Positions 5,493-12,890 of a stretch of DNA of 12,890 nucleotides are shown here, piece after piece (position 1 is the first letter of the stretch; each line of letters starts with the position of its first letter). Under the pieces are notes generated by a model. That model made no database searches. It had not been told where the DNA came from and was given only the letters and a program-made list of their open reading frames with translations. Location: positions 1-12,890 of the forward strand of contig JADFSZ010000029.1 in the NCBI GenBank assembly GCA_022560555.1. Reading direction: 5' to 3'. The DNA is from PVC group bacterium. GTDB taxonomy: Bacteria; GCA-001730085; JADFSZ01. Made by a program: the position numbers and the translations under genes.

Positions 5493-6548
5493 ATGGCTGA
5501 TTTTAACTGGGATGATATCAAAAGTCCTGAAGATATCATCAATTTTGGAAAAAAAGGCATGGCGAAAATAAAAGGGAAACCCTATATCCCGATCTTGATT
5601 GTAGGGATAATTGTTGTCATGATTGGGTATTCGGGACTGTTCACGATTGAAGCGGATGAGCTTGGCGTTGTGACGCGGTTTGGGAAATATAATCGAACGG
5701 TTGATTCCGGATTGAATTTCAAGATTCCCATAAATATTGAGAAGGTCTATCGGGTGTTCAAAATCCAGAAAGTGTTTACGGAAGAATTTGGTTTTCGTAC
5801 GGCCGCGGCGGGTATACGATCAAAATTTACGCGCGATGGGTTTTTACATGAATCCTTAATGTTGACAGGAGATTTGAACGCCGTTGAGGTTTCCTGGATC
5901 GTCGTTTTTAATATTAAAAACGCCGAGAATTTTTTGTTTAACCTTAAGGAGTCGGCGGATTTTCTTGTCAGACACAGACGGAATATGAGAATTGGACACG
6001 CGACGGTAAGGGATTTGTCCCAGGCGATCATGCGCCAGGTTATTGGCGATTATTCGGTCAATGAAGTTCTGACGGATAAAAAAGAAGAGATTCGTCTTAT
6101 CGTGAAAACGAAGCTTCAAGAAAGCCTGGATCAGTATGATGCCGGCATTCTGATCGCGGAAGTCGAGTTAAAGGATGTCCAAGCGCCGGGAAAAGTTCAA
6201 GATGCCTTCAATGAAGTCAACCGGGCCGAGCAGGAAAAAGAACGTATGATCCTGGAGGCCGAAACGTCGTACAACAAGGTGATCGAGGAAGCCAAGGGAA
6301 TTGCAGCCAAAAAAATTCTCGAAAGCGAAGGGTATTATGAGGAAAGAACAAATCAGGCTAAGGGGGATGTTGCCGCTTTTCTTGCCATGCTCAAAGAATA
6401 CAAGGGGAATAAGGCTATCACAAAGAAAAGGCTGTATCTCGAAACCATGACCCGCGTTTTAAAGAAAGTCGAAAAGAAGTATATTATTGACGAAGATGTA
6501 AGGGGCGTTTTGCCTCTGCTGAATATCGGAGAGGGGAGTGCGCTATGA
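5493..6548 (+). CDS. hflK: HflK-type SPFH membrane protein
   Basis: 351 residues. In E. coli HflK pairs with HflC in a large membrane complex that surrounds and modulates the FtsH protease. A single membrane segment lies at about 31-50 (YIPILIVGIIVVMIGYSGLF), after a 30-residue cytoplasmic N-terminus that lacks the Gly/Pro-rich region of proteobacterial HflK. The SPFH domain covers about 50-235 and contains the signature ESLMLTGDLNAVEVSW at 120-135. A charged coiled coil follows (about 240-285, AFNEVNRAEQEKERMILEAE). The ribosome binding site GAGAGGA (5479-5485) is seven bases before ATG. The stop overlaps the hflC start by ATGA, supporting assignment as the pair's first member. No promoter was clear after the recA terminator. 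Confidence 0.93.
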   Translation: MADFNWDDIKSPEDIINFGKKGMAKIKGKPYIPILIVGIIVVMIGYSGLFTIEADELGVVTRFGKYNRTVDSGLNFKIPINIEKVYRVFKIQKVFTEEFGFRTAAAGIRSKFTRDGFLHESLMLTGDLNAVEVSWIVVFNIKNAENFLFNLKESADFLVRHRRNMRIGHATVRDLSQAIMRQVIGDYSVNEVLTDKKEEIRLIVKTKLQESLDQYDAGILIAEVELKDVQAPGKVQDAFNEVNRAEQEKERMILEAETSYNKVIEEAKGIAAKKILESEGYYEERTNQAKGDVAAFLAMLKEYKGNKAITKKRLYLETMTRVLKKVEKKYIIDEDVRGVLPLLNIGEGSAL

Positions 6549-7504
6549 AAAAATACATAGGAATAATTGTTTTAGTTTTGTTTATCGTATTTGCCTTGCT
6601 TGCGAAGGAGCTGTTTTTTATTGTTCAGGAAACCGATCAGGTCATTGTGACCCAATTCGGAAAGCCCGTCGGAGAGGCGATCACAACCGCGGGCCTGCGT
6701 TTCAAACTCCCGTGGCAAAAGACGATTTATTTTGAAAAACGCGTGCTGCGTTGGGACGGGGATCCGAAGGATATGCCGACAAAAGATAAGCGGAATATCT
6801 TTATCGATACCACGGCCCGATGGCAGATTACGGATCCGCTTCTCTTCTATCAGGCGGCAAGAAATATCAACGGCGCGGCGAAAATATTGGATGGCTATAT
6901 CGATGCGGCCACGCGGGAAGTTATCAGTAAATTCAATCATGTCGAAGCGATCCGCAGCAGCAATCGTATCATTGCCATTGTACAGGAGGAGAATGTTCAA
7001 TACGATGTGTCTTTGGTCAAAGAGGCCATGGTGAAAATTGAGTTTGGACGGGATAGCTTAACGGCTTTGATTCTTAAAAACGCGGCGAAAAAAATAAAGG
7101 ACACAGGAATCACTCTGATTGATGTCAAAATCAAACGAATCAATTACATCGATGAAGTTCTCAAAGACGTGTATCGCCGTATGATTGCTGAAAGAAACCG
7201 CATTGCGGAAAAATACCGTTCGGAAGGAAAGGGCCAAAGGGCCAAAGTCGAGGGGCAGATCAAGAAGGAATTGCAAACGATTCAGTCGCAATCCTATCGG
7301 AAAGTCCAGGTTATACGAGGGAAAGCCGATGCCGAAGCCCTGAAAATTTATGCCGATGCTTATGGACAGGATCCGGATTTCTACGGATTTTTGAAAACCC
7401 TGGAAACATACGAACAAACTCTAGATGAGAAAACGACCTTGATATTAGGGACCAATTCGGAATATTTTCGATTGTTAAAGGGATTTCGTCTGAATGAGGA
7501 ATAA
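6545..7504 (+). CDS. hflC: HflC-type SPFH membrane protein
   Basis: 319 residues, partner of HflK. The N-terminus is a membrane anchor (about 4-26) with a single preceding lysine pair. The SPFH domain begins near residue 26: QVIVTQFGKPVGEAITTAGL and FKLPWQK match HflC. The late SPFH helix has MIAERNRIAEKYRSEGKGQR at 213-232, a close match to the HflC signature, then a coiled coil (about 233-270) with an ADAEALKIYADAYGQDPDFY segment. Translation is coupled to hflK by a four-base overlap. FtsH is not encoded in the window, so any FtsH link is from family knowledge only. Confidence 0.94.
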   Translation: MKKYIGIIVLVLFIVFALLAKELFFIVQETDQVIVTQFGKPVGEAITTAGLRFKLPWQKTIYFEKRVLRWDGDPKDMPTKDKRNIFIDTTARWQITDPLLFYQAARNINGAAKILDGYIDAATREVISKFNHVEAIRSSNRIIAIVQEENVQYDVSLVKEAMVKIEFGRDSLTALILKNAAKKIKDTGITLIDVKIKRINYIDEVLKDVYRRMIAERNRIAEKYRSEGKGQRAKVEGQIKKELQTIQSQSYRKVQVIRGKADAEALKIYADAYGQDPDFYGFLKTLETYEQTLDEKTTLILGTNSEYFRLLKGFRLNEE

Positions 7505-7510
7505 ACCTTC

Positions 7511-9118
7511 ATGACCCAAAAAGTCATTGTCGAGTTATTTTTAGGCTTAGCTCTTTTTATGTACGGCATGGTTTTGATGACCCAATCCATGAAGTCATTG
7601 TCCTTGGATAAAATCAAGACGGTGATGGGGAAAGCCACCTCAAACAGGTTTAAGTCTTTTTTTGTCGGGCTGGGCGTGACATCTGTCATTCAATCCTCTT
7701 CGGCCACATCTGTTCTGGTTATCGGATTGATTAATGTCGGGGTTTTAACTCTCTATCAGGCTGTGCCGATCATTTTCGGGGCGAATATCGGAACAACCAT
7801 CACAGCTCAACTCATCTCGTTTAATATCACGGATATTGCCCCCTACATGATCATCGGTGGGCTCCTCATCAACTTTATCGCGAAAAGTCAAAAGCGAAAA
7901 AGTTTGGGGATGTCTCTTTTTGGATTCGGCCTTTTGTTTTATGGGCTCACTGTCATGAAACACGCGGTGGGGCCCTTAAAACAGTCGGAGATGATCTCGG
8001 AATTATTCCTGCAATTTGGGAACCATCCCTTTTTGGGAATAATGATCGGATTGATTGTTACCGTTGTCCTGCAGTCAAGCACAACGGTCATTGGACTCAT
8101 GATCGCTTTAGCGTCCATGGGTCTGCTTGACTTAAAACCCGCATTTTTTCTGTTGTTGGGAGACAACATCGGAACGTGTATTACCGCAATTTTAGCGAGC
8201 CTTCACAGCACGCGGTCCGGAAAACGCCTCGCCATAGCCCACACCTTGTTCAATATTATCGGAGCGACAATTGCCATATTTATGGCCCCCTTGTATCTTA
8301 AATATATCCCGATGATATCCGGTGATATATCGCGCCAAATTGCCAATACGCACACGATATTTAACATATTCAACGCATTGCTGTTTTTGCCTTTTGTGCC
8401 GCTCTACGTCAAGTTTTTGAATAAGATTTTTCCCGGAGATGATTATGTGAAAAGAGAGATAAAATACTTAGACAAAAATCTCATGGATACACCGTCGTTG
8501 GCCATCAATTCGGCTGTCCAGGAAATGGTTGTTATGGCGCAGATCTGTAAAGATATGTTACTTAAAGTCCGGGGATTTATCGGAAAATTTGACTATAAAA
8601 AGTTTGATGAAATTGAGACGGACGAATCATCCGTTGATTCTTTGCAGAACAACATCACAAACTACTTGGCGGCTGTCACACGAAAAGAGCTTTCGGAGAA
8701 AGAGGCGCTTCTTCTTCCCAACCTGTTTCATTCTGTGAATGATCTTGAGCGTGTCGGAGATCATGTTGAAAATATCGCGCACATTTTAAGGCGAAAACAT
8801 GAATCACGTATTGATTTGTCAACGGATGGTCAGAAAATGCTAGACGAACTTTTTGAAAATGTTGATCATATGCTGGATCTCACGATCAAATCGATGAAGG
8901 ACGACGATCATGACGCGGCGTGTGAATCGATTAAGGTCGAGGAGAAAACAAATCAGCTCACGAAACATGCCCGTGATGAACATATCCATTGGCTTCGCAC
9001 AGGTGCATCTACTCCGGAAAAATCTCTTTTGTTTAACGATACTTTGCTTCAGTTAGAGAGGATCGGGGACCACCTGTATAATATCACTCAGGGAGTTATT
9101 CATTTCGGAAAGCGTTAA
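7511..9118 (+). CDS. Na+/phosphate cotransporter family protein with C-terminal PhoU domain
   Basis: 535 residues. The first ~310 residues hold the inverted-repeat PNaS (Na/Pi cotransporter II) transporter domain with about eight hydrophobic segments. The two paired signature motifs are QSSSAT at 61-66 and QSSTT at 188-192, each followed by a GxNIGT motif (GANIGTT at 90-96, GDNIGTC at 217-223). The remainder (about 330-535) is a cytoplasmic PhoU-like helical domain with the repeated DLERVGDH (411-418) and LERIGDH (515-521) motifs. Probable role is Na-coupled phosphate transport or phosphate efflux, with the PhoU part regulating it; direction cannot be told from sequence. It begins six bases after hflC with GAGGAA as ribosome binding site inside the hflC end. 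It resembles YjbB-type proteins. Confidence 0.93.
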   Translation: MTQKVIVELFLGLALFMYGMVLMTQSMKSLSLDKIKTVMGKATSNRFKSFFVGLGVTSVIQSSSATSVLVIGLINVGVLTLYQAVPIIFGANIGTTITAQLISFNITDIAPYMIIGGLLINFIAKSQKRKSLGMSLFGFGLLFYGLTVMKHAVGPLKQSEMISELFLQFGNHPFLGIMIGLIVTVVLQSSTTVIGLMIALASMGLLDLKPAFFLLLGDNIGTCITAILASLHSTRSGKRLAIAHTLFNIIGATIAIFMAPLYLKYIPMISGDISRQIANTHTIFNIFNALLFLPFVPLYVKFLNKIFPGDDYVKREIKYLDKNLMDTPSLAINSAVQEMVVMAQICKDMLLKVRGFIGKFDYKKFDEIETDESSVDSLQNNITNYLAAVTRKELSEKEALLLPNLFHSVNDLERVGDHVENIAHILRRKHESRIDLSTDGQKMLDELFENVDHMLDLTIKSMKDDDHDAACESIKVEEKTNQLTKHARDEHIHWLRTGASTPEKSLLFNDTLLQLERIGDHLYNITQGVIHFGKR

Positions 9119-9119
9119 C

Positions 9120-11951
9120 ATGAAAGCTTTAACCTCCCGGGACATCCGAAAAGAATTTCTAAAATATTTCCAAGATAAAGGTCACACCTTGTGTCCAAGC
9201 GATGGGCTGATTCCTGCCCATGATCCAACCTTATTGTTTACCACCGCCGGCATGGTTCAGTTTAAGCCTTTGTGGGCCGGGGGGGAGCTTCCTTATAAGC
9301 GAGCGGTATCTATTCAAAAATGTTTGAGGGCCGGAGGGAAAGGGAGTGATTTGGAAAATGTGGGTAAAACCTTACGGCATCACACATTTTTTGAAATGCT
9401 GGGCAATTTTTCGTTCGGGGACTATTTTAAAAAAGAAGCCATCCAATGGGCCTGGGAATTTGTTGTGAATGTTTTAGAAATTCCGAAAGAAAAATTATGG
9501 GTATCGATTTTCGAGGCCGATGAAGAAGCTGATAAGATCTGGAGAAAATATATTAATGAATCACGTATTGTTCGACTTGGTATAGAAGATAATTTCTGGG
9601 GTCCTGCCGGGAACGCGGGAGCCTGTGGACCCTGTTCGGAGATGTACATTGATCTTGGGCCCGGCAAAGGTTGTTCTAAGAGCTCTTGTGCGGTAGGGTG
9701 TGATTGTGAACGCTATTTGGAATTTTGGAATATTGTTTTTCCGCAATATTTCCAAGATGAGTCCGGTACAAGGGGCCCCTTGCAGAGGCGGGGGATTGAC
9801 ACAGGATTAGGGTTGGAGCGTCTAGCAACGATCTTGCAGGGGGTCGAAAATAATTACGAGACAGATCTTTTTCGCCCCATCGTCAAAGAAATTCTCAAAC
9901 ATTGCCCAAAGGACATTCAGTATCCGGATAATGAACGCCATAAAGTGTCCGTGCATGTGATTGCCGATCATATCCGTACACTTGTTTTTACTATATCAGA
10001 GAACATTATTCCTTCCAATGAGGGGCGGGGATATGTGATACGCAGGATTTTGAGGCGGGCTCTACGCCATGCGAGAATGTTGGGAATCACGGAGTGCCTT
10101 TTAGTGGATCTCGTTCAAGGTGTCGTGAAACAAATGTCGGAGGCATATCCGCATTTGAAGGAAACCGAAGAGCATGTGAAAAAAGTTATCCGGGCAGAAG
10201 AAAATAGTTTTGCGTTAGTACTCAGTGCAGGATTGGAAGTCTTGGAGTCTCTCATCGCTGAACTACGCTCACAAAAACAAAAAGTTCTACCGGGTGACAA
10301 AATATTTTATTTGTATGACACTCTTGGTTTTCCTGTAGATTTGATTAAGGATATTACAGCTGATGAAGGTTTTGTCATGGACGAGAAAGGTTTTCAAAGG
10401 TTGATGGACGCGCAAAAAGAGCGCGCACGGGCCGGTTGGCAGGGCGATAAAAATGCACAACAAGATGAAGTATTTAAGGCCCTTGCCAAAGAATTGCCCG
10501 TCAATGAGTTTATTCGGGATAAAGGATTAGTCATTGAAACAAAAATCTTAGCTCTTGTTAAAGACGGTCAAGTTGTTGATGAAGTTCAAGCTCCGGATAT
10601 ACCAGAAAATAAGACGAGACCTATCCCTTCAGTCGATGTCGATATGATTCTTGAAGAAACACCGTTTTATCCTAAGGGGGGCGGCCAAATTGGTGACACG
10701 GGACACATTAAAATGACGCAAGGCGAGTTCTTTGTCTTGGGTACACGCCGTGTGGGAGACAAAATAATACTTCATACAGGAAATGTGCGAGGTGGGTCTT
10801 TTAAAAAAGGGGATACTGTAAAAGCTATCGTGAACAAAGAGCGACGAGCAAAAATTATGTCCCATCATACGGTGACACATATCTTGCAAGCGGTTCTGCA
10901 AGAGTGTATTGATAAAAATATCAAGCAAGCGGGTTCTTATGTCGGAGATGAACGCCTGCGTTTTGATTTTAGTCATTTTGAAGCCTTAAGTGCTGAGCAG
11001 ATTACAAAAGTTGAGAGGCGTGTGAACGAACTTATTAAAAAAGATGACACCGTAACGGAAAAAAATCTTCTCCTAAAAGAAGCCAAAGCTTTGGGGGCTA
11101 TGGCGCTTTTTGGCGAAAAATATGCCGAAAAAGTTCGAATGATCAGCATCGGTGAATTCAGCAAAGAACTGTGCGGGGGAACACATGTAGCCCATGCAAA
11201 TGAGATCGGACAGTTTAGAATTGTTTCTGAGAAATCTGTGGCGGCCGGAATCCGGCGCATTGAGGCCATAGCGGGTAAAGCGGCCGAAGATGACTTGAAA
11301 AGAAAAAAGGAGAAAGTTCATGAATTGGCAAAAGATCTTGAAATCCCGGTTTATGAAGATATATCGGTAAACCTCGTGTTTAAAATTGAACCTAAAAAAA
11401 ACTATTTAGGAAATATCGCAGAATACCGACAAGAAAAAGTTAACTCTGAGAAAAAGAAGATTTCAGATCTCATCGCCAGTATAAAACTTGTTTCTCAGGA
11501 AGTTCCAAAAAGTTTATTCGAGGCTCAACAAGCCCTAAAAGAGAGAGAAAAGAATCTGGCCAAGGAGGGAAAAAATCTCGTTAAAAAAACGGCTGAAGAT
11601 ATTTGTCATGATGTGTTTAAGGTGAACTCAGTTCAATGTGTCGCTTCTCAAGTGACTGTGAGTGATGTGCCCCAGTTGAGACTCATGATGGATGCCATTA
11701 AGAAAAAATTAAAATCAGGCATTTTTGTTTTGGGGGCAGAAATTGCCTCCAAAGGCGTATTGCTCGTCGGGGTTTCAAAAGATTGTTTGAAAACAGGGTA
11801 TCATGCAGGTAGAATTGTAGCCGCTTTAGCCAAAGAGGCCGGTGGAAGCGGCGGAGGAAAGCCGGAATTGGCCCAAGCGGGTGTGCCGGATGTGAGCCGC
11901 TTAGAACATGTTGTATCCAACGCGAAGTCAATCATAAAAAATACAAAATAA
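9120..11951 (+). CDS. alaS: Alanyl-tRNA synthetase
   Basis: 943 residues, longer than the ~876 of E. coli. Charges tRNA-Ala and clears mischarged Ser or Gly. The class II catalytic domain shows LRHHTFFEMLGNFSFGDYFK at 85-104. C169-x2-C172 is kept, but the His-x2-His of the E. coli zinc motif is absent and a Cys-rich loop (Cys185, 190, 194, 196) takes its place. The editing domain has His583 and His587 (HTVTH) and CGGTH with Cys685 and His689. A Lys/Glu-rich linker (about 725-830) precedes the C-Ala domain, which ends with the glycine-rich GGSGGGKPELAQAG at 908-921. ATG 9120 lies one base after the Na/Pi stop, with only a weak GGAAAG upstream, so coupling is likely. No frameshift was seen. Confidence 0.98.
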   Translation: MKALTSRDIRKEFLKYFQDKGHTLCPSDGLIPAHDPTLLFTTAGMVQFKPLWAGGELPYKRAVSIQKCLRAGGKGSDLENVGKTLRHHTFFEMLGNFSFGDYFKKEAIQWAWEFVVNVLEIPKEKLWVSIFEADEEADKIWRKYINESRIVRLGIEDNFWGPAGNAGACGPCSEMYIDLGPGKGCSKSSCAVGCDCERYLEFWNIVFPQYFQDESGTRGPLQRRGIDTGLGLERLATILQGVENNYETDLFRPIVKEILKHCPKDIQYPDNERHKVSVHVIADHIRTLVFTISENIIPSNEGRGYVIRRILRRALRHARMLGITECLLVDLVQGVVKQMSEAYPHLKETEEHVKKVIRAEENSFALVLSAGLEVLESLIAELRSQKQKVLPGDKIFYLYDTLGFPVDLIKDITADEGFVMDEKGFQRLMDAQKERARAGWQGDKNAQQDEVFKALAKELPVNEFIRDKGLVIETKILALVKDGQVVDEVQAPDIPENKTRPIPSVDVDMILEETPFYPKGGGQIGDTGHIKMTQGEFFVLGTRRVGDKIILHTGNVRGGSFKKGDTVKAIVNKERRAKIMSHHTVTHILQAVLQECIDKNIKQAGSYVGDERLRFDFSHFEALSAEQITKVERRVNELIKKDDTVTEKNLLLKEAKALGAMALFGEKYAEKVRMISIGEFSKELCGGTHVAHANEIGQFRIVSEKSVAAGIRRIEAIAGKAAEDDLKRKKEKVHELAKDLEIPVYEDISVNLVFKIEPKKNYLGNIAEYRQEKVNSEKKKISDLIASIKLVSQEVPKSLFEAQQALKEREKNLAKEGKNLVKKTAEDICHDVFKVNSVQCVASQVTVSDVPQLRLMMDAIKKKLKSGIFVLGAEIASKGVLLVGVSKDCLKTGYHAGRIVAALAKEAGGSGGGKPELAQAGVPDVSRLEHVVSNAKSIIKNTK

Positions 11952-11966
11952 AAAGGCGATTGTATT

Positions 11967-12890
11967 ATGCCCATAAAAATAATCCGCAGTTTAGCTTCAG
12001 CGCATAAAGAAATTGACCGTTTAGCTTCGCGCGGAGATTTTCTTAATAAAAAAAATGAAAGTATAGTGAAAACGATTATTACGGATGTGCGTCGGAATGG
12101 GGATCGTGCGGTCAAAAAATATTCGAAAAAATTTGATTCTGTTACACAGAAAAATCTTCGAGTGCCCCCAAAGGAAATCGATCGAGCCTATCGATCACTG
12201 AGCCGGGCGCATCGCATGCTATTTCAACGAGTCATCAAAAATGTGCGCGCGTTTCACAAGATTGAACGAAAAAAATCATGGATAAAAAAAATGGGGCACT
12301 GCCGCTTAGGCGAGAGAATCACGGCTGTGTCCAGCGTTGGTATCTACATCCCCGGGGGTCTTGCCCCTTTGGTATCAAGCGTATTTATGACGGTAATTCC
12401 CGCCCAGGCGGCCGGGGTTAAAAAGATTATTGTTACGAGTCCTCCCGCTTACAAAGGCCGCGTGAATCCCATTATCCTGGCTGCGTTGAAGATGTTAGGA
12501 ATCCGTGATGTGTTTTCAGTCGGAGGCGCTCAAGCGATCGCGGCGATGGCCTTTGGGACTCAAACGATACCGAGAGTCGATAAAATTGTTGGCCCGGGAA
12601 ATCGTTGGGTGACGTTAGCAAAAAAGGCCGTCTACGGGATTGTGGATATTGATATGCTGGCCGGGCCGAGTGAAATTGTGATTGTATCCGGTTCGAAGGG
12701 ACGAGCCGATTTTATCGCGAGTGATCTCTTGGCGCAAGCGGAGCATGATCCGATGGCATCAAGCATTTTGATTACCAACTCCAAACATCTTGCTGCGAAT
12801 GTTAAAAAAGAAGTGACAAAACAATTAAACGATTTAGATCGAACCCGATCAATTGCCAAAAAATCGCTCACCCGGTGGGGACGGATCATG
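11967..12890 (+). CDS. hisD: Histidinol dehydrogenase (3' truncated by window end)
   Basis: 308 residues are visible of about 430. Oxidises L-histidinol to L-histidine in two NAD-dependent steps, the last reactions of histidine synthesis. Seen motifs: VGIYIPGGLAPLVSSVFM (124-141), GGAQAIAAMAFGT (186-198), the NAD-region KIVGPGN (206-212) and DMLAGPSEIVIV (229-240). ASDLLAQAEHD (251-261) holds zinc ligands Gln257 and His260, close to E. coli Gln259 and His262. The catalytic Glu-His pair and the remaining zinc ligands would lie beyond the right edge. The start ATG follows alaS by 15 bases, with a modest AAAAGG upstream. No other his gene is visible, so whether it belongs to a his operon cannot be seen here. 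Confidence 0.95.
   Translation, partial: MPIKIIRSLASAHKEIDRLASRGDFLNKKNESIVKTIITDVRRNGDRAVKKYSKKFDSVTQKNLRVPPKEIDRAYRSLSRAHRMLFQRVIKNVRAFHKIERKKSWIKKMGHCRLGERITAVSSVGIYIPGGLAPLVSSVFMTVIPAQAAGVKKIIVTSPPAYKGRVNPIILAALKMLGIRDVFSVGGAQAIAAMAFGTQTIPRVDKIVGPGNRWVTLAKKAVYGIVDIDMLAGPSEIVIVSGSKGRADFIASDLLAQAEHDPMASSILITNSKHLAANVKKEVTKQLNDLDRTRSIAKKSLTRWGRIM

Noticed and set aside
5466-5494. TTGACA at 5466-5471 as a -35 box for hflK
   Set aside because: No -10 hexamer at a workable distance; the matching position falls on the hflK start codon.
12632-12889. - strand open frame at the right edge
   Set aside because: It is antisense to hisD, whose + strand motifs are clear through this stretch.

Overview
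This window is a gene-dense, mid-GC bacterial chromosome segment. Every recognised gene is on the + strand. The core genes (def, fmt, recA, alaS, hisD) are bacterial in type and look intact. Accessory families seen here are an AmmeMemoRadiSam protein B, a CxxCxxCC-type cysteine-cluster protein, a DUF1844 protein, YajQ, HflK/HflC and a Na/Pi cotransporter with a PhoU tail. They suggest a Gram-negative-type lineage. My best guess is Omnitrophota or a related uncultured PVC-side or deep-branching phylum, but this is recollection of gene style and not a demonstrated placement. No tRNA, rRNA, CRISPR array, insertion sequence or phage gene was seen.

Layout. (1) Positions 1-2238 hold the last residues of an unidentified gene, then a Memo-family protein, a cysteine-cluster protein (ATGA overlap with Memo), a DUF1844 protein and peptide deformylase (def), closely packed. 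(2) Positions 2239-2697 hold no convincing gene. They contain three tandem CGTAAAT units across the def stop and a cluster of hairpins from about 2340 to 2602, the least explained part of the window. (3) Positions 2698-4258 hold fmt, which starts at a TTG, then a good sigma70-like promoter and yajQ. (4) recA (4328-5377) has a strong ribosome binding site and is closed by a strong intrinsic terminator at 5406-5446. (5) From 5493 an apparent operon runs hflK, hflC, Na/Pi-PhoU, alaS and hisD, with overlaps or very short gaps; hisD leaves the window at its right edge.

How the genes work together. Fmt formylates initiator Met-tRNA and Def removes the formyl group from new proteins; here the pair is split by the structured spacer. 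Memo and the cysteine-cluster protein are translationally coupled and both carry putative metal-binding residues. HflK and HflC would form a membrane SPFH complex that elsewhere controls the FtsH protease, but no ftsH is in view. The 3' half of that transcript mixes phosphate or ion transport, alanyl-tRNA synthesis and histidine biosynthesis, which looks like a housekeeping operon and not one pathway.

I found no clearly new multi-gene system. The best candidates for something undescribed are the 2340-2602 structured element and the Memo/cysteine-cluster pair.
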